A model generated the notes under the pieces. It was given only the letters and a program-made list of their open reading frames with translations, was not told where the DNA came from and ran no database searches. Shown here in pieces: positions 62,085-64,000 of a stretch of DNA of 64,000 nucleotides. The translations under genes were made by a program, and so were the position numbers. Position 1 is the first letter of the stretch, and every line of letters begins with the position of its first letter. Source of the DNA: Microlunatus antarcticus (GTDB taxonomy: Bacteria > Actinomycetota > Actinomycetes > Propionibacteriales > Propionibacteriaceae); NCBI RefSeq assembly GCF_014193425.1, contig NZ_JACHZG010000001.1:1798001-1862000 (forward strand), read 5' to 3'.

Positions 62085-64000
62085 GCGACCTCGACGTCGA
62101 CCGCCTGCTGACCGAGCTGACCCTGCAGGAGAAGGCCTCGCTGACCAGCGGCTCCGACTTCTGGCACACCACCGGGGTCGAACGGCTCGGCATCCCGCGG
62201 ATCATGGTCTCGGACGGCCCGCACGGCCTCCGGGCCCAGCCGGAGGAGGGCGACCACCTCGGGCTCGGCGGGTCGCTGCCCGCGACCTGCTTCCCGACGG
62301 CCTCGGCGATCGCCTCGGCCTGGGACCCGGAGCTGCTCGGCCGGATCGGCGCGGCGCTGGCCCAGGAGGCCCGCGCCTGCAACCTGTCGGTGATCCTCGG
62401 CCCGGGCATCAACATCAAGCGCTCACCGCTGTGCGGTCGCAACTTCGAGTACTTCTCGGAGGACCCGTACCTCACCGGGGAGCTCGCGGTCGGCCTCGTC
62501 GACGGCATCCAGGCGCACGGCGTCGGCACCTCGCTGAAGCACTACGCGGCCAACAACCAGGAGACCGACCGGCTGCGGGTGGACGCCCGGGTCGACGAGC
62601 GCACGCTGCGCGAGATCTACCTGCCCGCCTTCGAACGGGTCGTCACGGCGTCGCAGCCGTGGACGGTGATGTGCGCCTACAACAAGGTGAACGGGCTGTC
62701 CGCGTCGGAGAACCCGTGGCTGCTGACCACGGTCCTGCGCGACGACTTCGGCTTCGAGGGCCTGGTCGTGTCGGACTGGGGCGCGGTCTACCACCGCGTG
62801 CCCGCGCTGGTCGCCGGGACCGACCTCGAGATGCCGCCGGCGCTGCCGCACAGCCCGGACGCGGTGGTCGCGGCCGTGCAGTCGGGCGAGCTCGACGTCG
62901 CGGTGCTCGACGCGCGCGTGCGTACGGTGCTCGAGCTCGCCGCCAAGGGGCGGCACGTGCTCGACCTCGACGAGTCCTTCGACGTCGACGCGCACCACAC
63001 CCTGGCGCGGGAGGCGGCGGCGCGGTCGGTCGTGCTGCTCACCAACGACGGCATCCTGCCGCTCGCGCCGGACACCTCGATCGCCGTCGTCGGCGAGCTC
63101 GCCCGCACCCCGCGCTACCAGGGGGCGGGCTCGTCGCAGGTGAACCCCACCCGCGTCGACGTCATCCTCGACGAGCTCACGGCCCGCTTCGGGGACGTGC
63201 CGTTCGCGGCCGGCTACGGGGTGGGCGACACGGGCGAGGACGAGGCGCTGCGCGCCGAGGCCGAACGGGTCGCGACGCAGGCCAGCACGGTGGTCGTGGT
63301 CCTCGGGCTGCCGGCCGCCGACGAGTCGGAGGGCTTCGACCGGACCCACCTGGACCTGCCGGCCAACCAGCTGGCCACGCTCGCGGCGGTCGCCGCGGTC
63401 AACGCCGACGTCGTCGTGGTGCTGGCCAACGGCTCGACCGTCGTGCTGGGCGACGTCGTGCCGCACGCACGGGCCCTGGTCGAGGCGTGGCTGGGCGGCC
63501 AGGCCGCCGGGGGCGGGATCGTGGACGTCCTCACCGGGGCGGTGAACCCGTCGGGCAAGCTCGCCGAGACGGTCCCGCACCGGCTCGAGGACAGCTCGTC
63601 CTACCTGGGCTTCCCCGGCGACTCGCAGGTCGTGCGCTACGGAGAGGGGCTCTTCGTCGGCTACCGGGGCTACGACGCCTCCCACCTCGAGGTCGCGTTC
63701 CCGTTCGGCTTCGGGCTGTCGTACACGACCTTCGCGCTCTCCGACCTGACGGTGGCGACCCACGGGTCGGTCGCCGACGGGTCGCTGGGGGCGACGGTGA
63801 CCGTCACCGTGCGCAACACCGGGTCCGTGACCGGGGCCGAGGTCGTGCAGGTGTACGTCGAGGACCCCGGGTCGAGCGTCACGCGCCCGGTGCGGGAGCT
63901 CGGCGGGTTCGCCCGCGTCGAGCTGGCCCCCGGCGCCTCGCAGCAGGTGTCGGTCGAGCTCGGCCAGCGGGCGTTCTCCTTCTGGTCGGAGCTGAACGGG
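62081..64000 (+). CDS. Glycoside hydrolase family 3 beta-glucosidase, 3' end outside the window
   Basis: The first 640 residues of a GH3 enzyme; the gene runs past the right edge. The N-terminal barrel has DGPHGLRAQP near residue 46, LKHYAANNQETDR near 154 and the nucleophile motif VVSDWGAVYHR near residue 229 with the catalytic Asp. The second domain shows GAGSSQVNPTRVD near 348. It ends in the fibronectin-like domain (SYTTFALSDL, VVQVYVEDPG). It has no signal peptide, so it acts in the cytoplasm on glucosides brought in by the linked transporter. The GTG at 62081 overlaps the transporter stop. Confidence 0.93.
   Translation, partial: MSDLDVDRLLTELTLQEKASLTSGSDFWHTTGVERLGIPRIMVSDGPHGLRAQPEEGDHLGLGGSLPATCFPTASAIASAWDPELLGRIGAALAQEARACNLSVILGPGINIKRSPLCGRNFEYFSEDPYLTGELAVGLVDGIQAHGVGTSLKHYAANNQETDRLRVDARVDERTLREIYLPAFERVVTASQPWTVMCAYNKVNGLSASENPWLLTTVLRDDFGFEGLVVSDWGAVYHRVPALVAGTDLEMPPALPHSPDAVVAAVQSGELDVAVLDARVRTVLELAAKGRHVLDLDESFDVDAHHTLAREAAARSVVLLTNDGILPLAPDTSIAVVGELARTPRYQGAGSSQVNPTRVDVILDELTARFGDVPFAAGYGVGDTGEDEALRAEAERVATQASTVVVVLGLPAADESEGFDRTHLDLPANQLATLAAVAAVNADVVVVLANGSTVVLGDVVPHARALVEAWLGGQAAGGGIVDVLTGAVNPSGKLAETVPHRLEDSSSYLGFPGDSQVVRYGEGLFVGYRGYDASHLEVAFPFGFGLSYTTFALSDLTVATHGSVADGSLGATVTVTVRNTGSVTGAEVVQVYVEDPGSSVTRPVRELGGFARVELAPGASQQVSVELGQRAFSFWSELNG

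Overview
This window is very GC-rich, gene-dense DNA with strong GC3 bias, frequent GTG starts and many 4-base start/stop overlaps. Together with a sulfur-gene leader peptide of the kind known from actinobacteria, this points to a high-GC actinobacterium. A relative of Nocardioides/Microlunatus (Propionibacteriales) is my guess, but no rRNA or marker gene in the window proves it. I see no tRNA, rRNA, insertion sequence, prophage or CRISPR array.

Layout: 1-2042 holds a cut pyrimidine reductase gene, a PPK2 polyphosphate kinase and a two-gene membrane/hypothetical pair. Three stacked hairpins (2101-2357) separate these from a seven-gene sulfate assimilation operon read leftward: sir, zinc ribbon, cysH, cysC, cysD, cysN, sirohydrochlorin chelatase-like. 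Every gene in it overlaps the next by 1-4 bases, and a Cys-containing leader peptide precedes it (8816-8875). From 9016 to 25436 lies a mixed region: YihY protein, transporters, a GT9 glycosyltransferase, a secreted metalloprotease, a hydrolase, two adjacent broken genes (14968-17277), an HhH-GPD protein, a CapA/M15 fusion lipoprotein and a PIG-L/FUSC pair. Upstream of FUSC is an array of nine 13-bp sites on an exact 19-bp register (25518-25674). A lycopene cyclase-like gene and two SDRs follow.

From 28918 to 45875 is a quaternary-amine block. It has a BCCT carrier, a zinc dehydrogenase, betaine aldehyde and choline dehydrogenases, a betaine ABC transporter with a double-length permease, a three-component Rieske betaine-type monooxygenase, an IclR regulator and a folate-dependent dimethylglycine oxidase. 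The implied route is choline to betaine to dimethylglycine to sarcosine. A 12-bp word repeated in front of the BCCT and Rieske genes may be the shared operator.

From 45994 to 64000 come a Bcr/CflA transporter, a lipoprotein, two paralogous XRE/MmyB-type regulators with matching, apparently leaderless promoters around an aldo/keto reductase, a cupin/CMD/dehydrogenase group (the dehydrogenase is frameshifted), an arsenic operon (arsR-acr3-arsC) ending in a DUF2254 gene, nhaA, a SulP transporter with a MerR regulator and a MerR-like operator, and a GPH-type sugar transporter overlapping a GH3 beta-glucosidase that runs off the window. A 44-bp REP-like hairpin (core CCTTCGACAGGCTCAGGGA) recurs at gene ends and supplies the stop codon of two genes.
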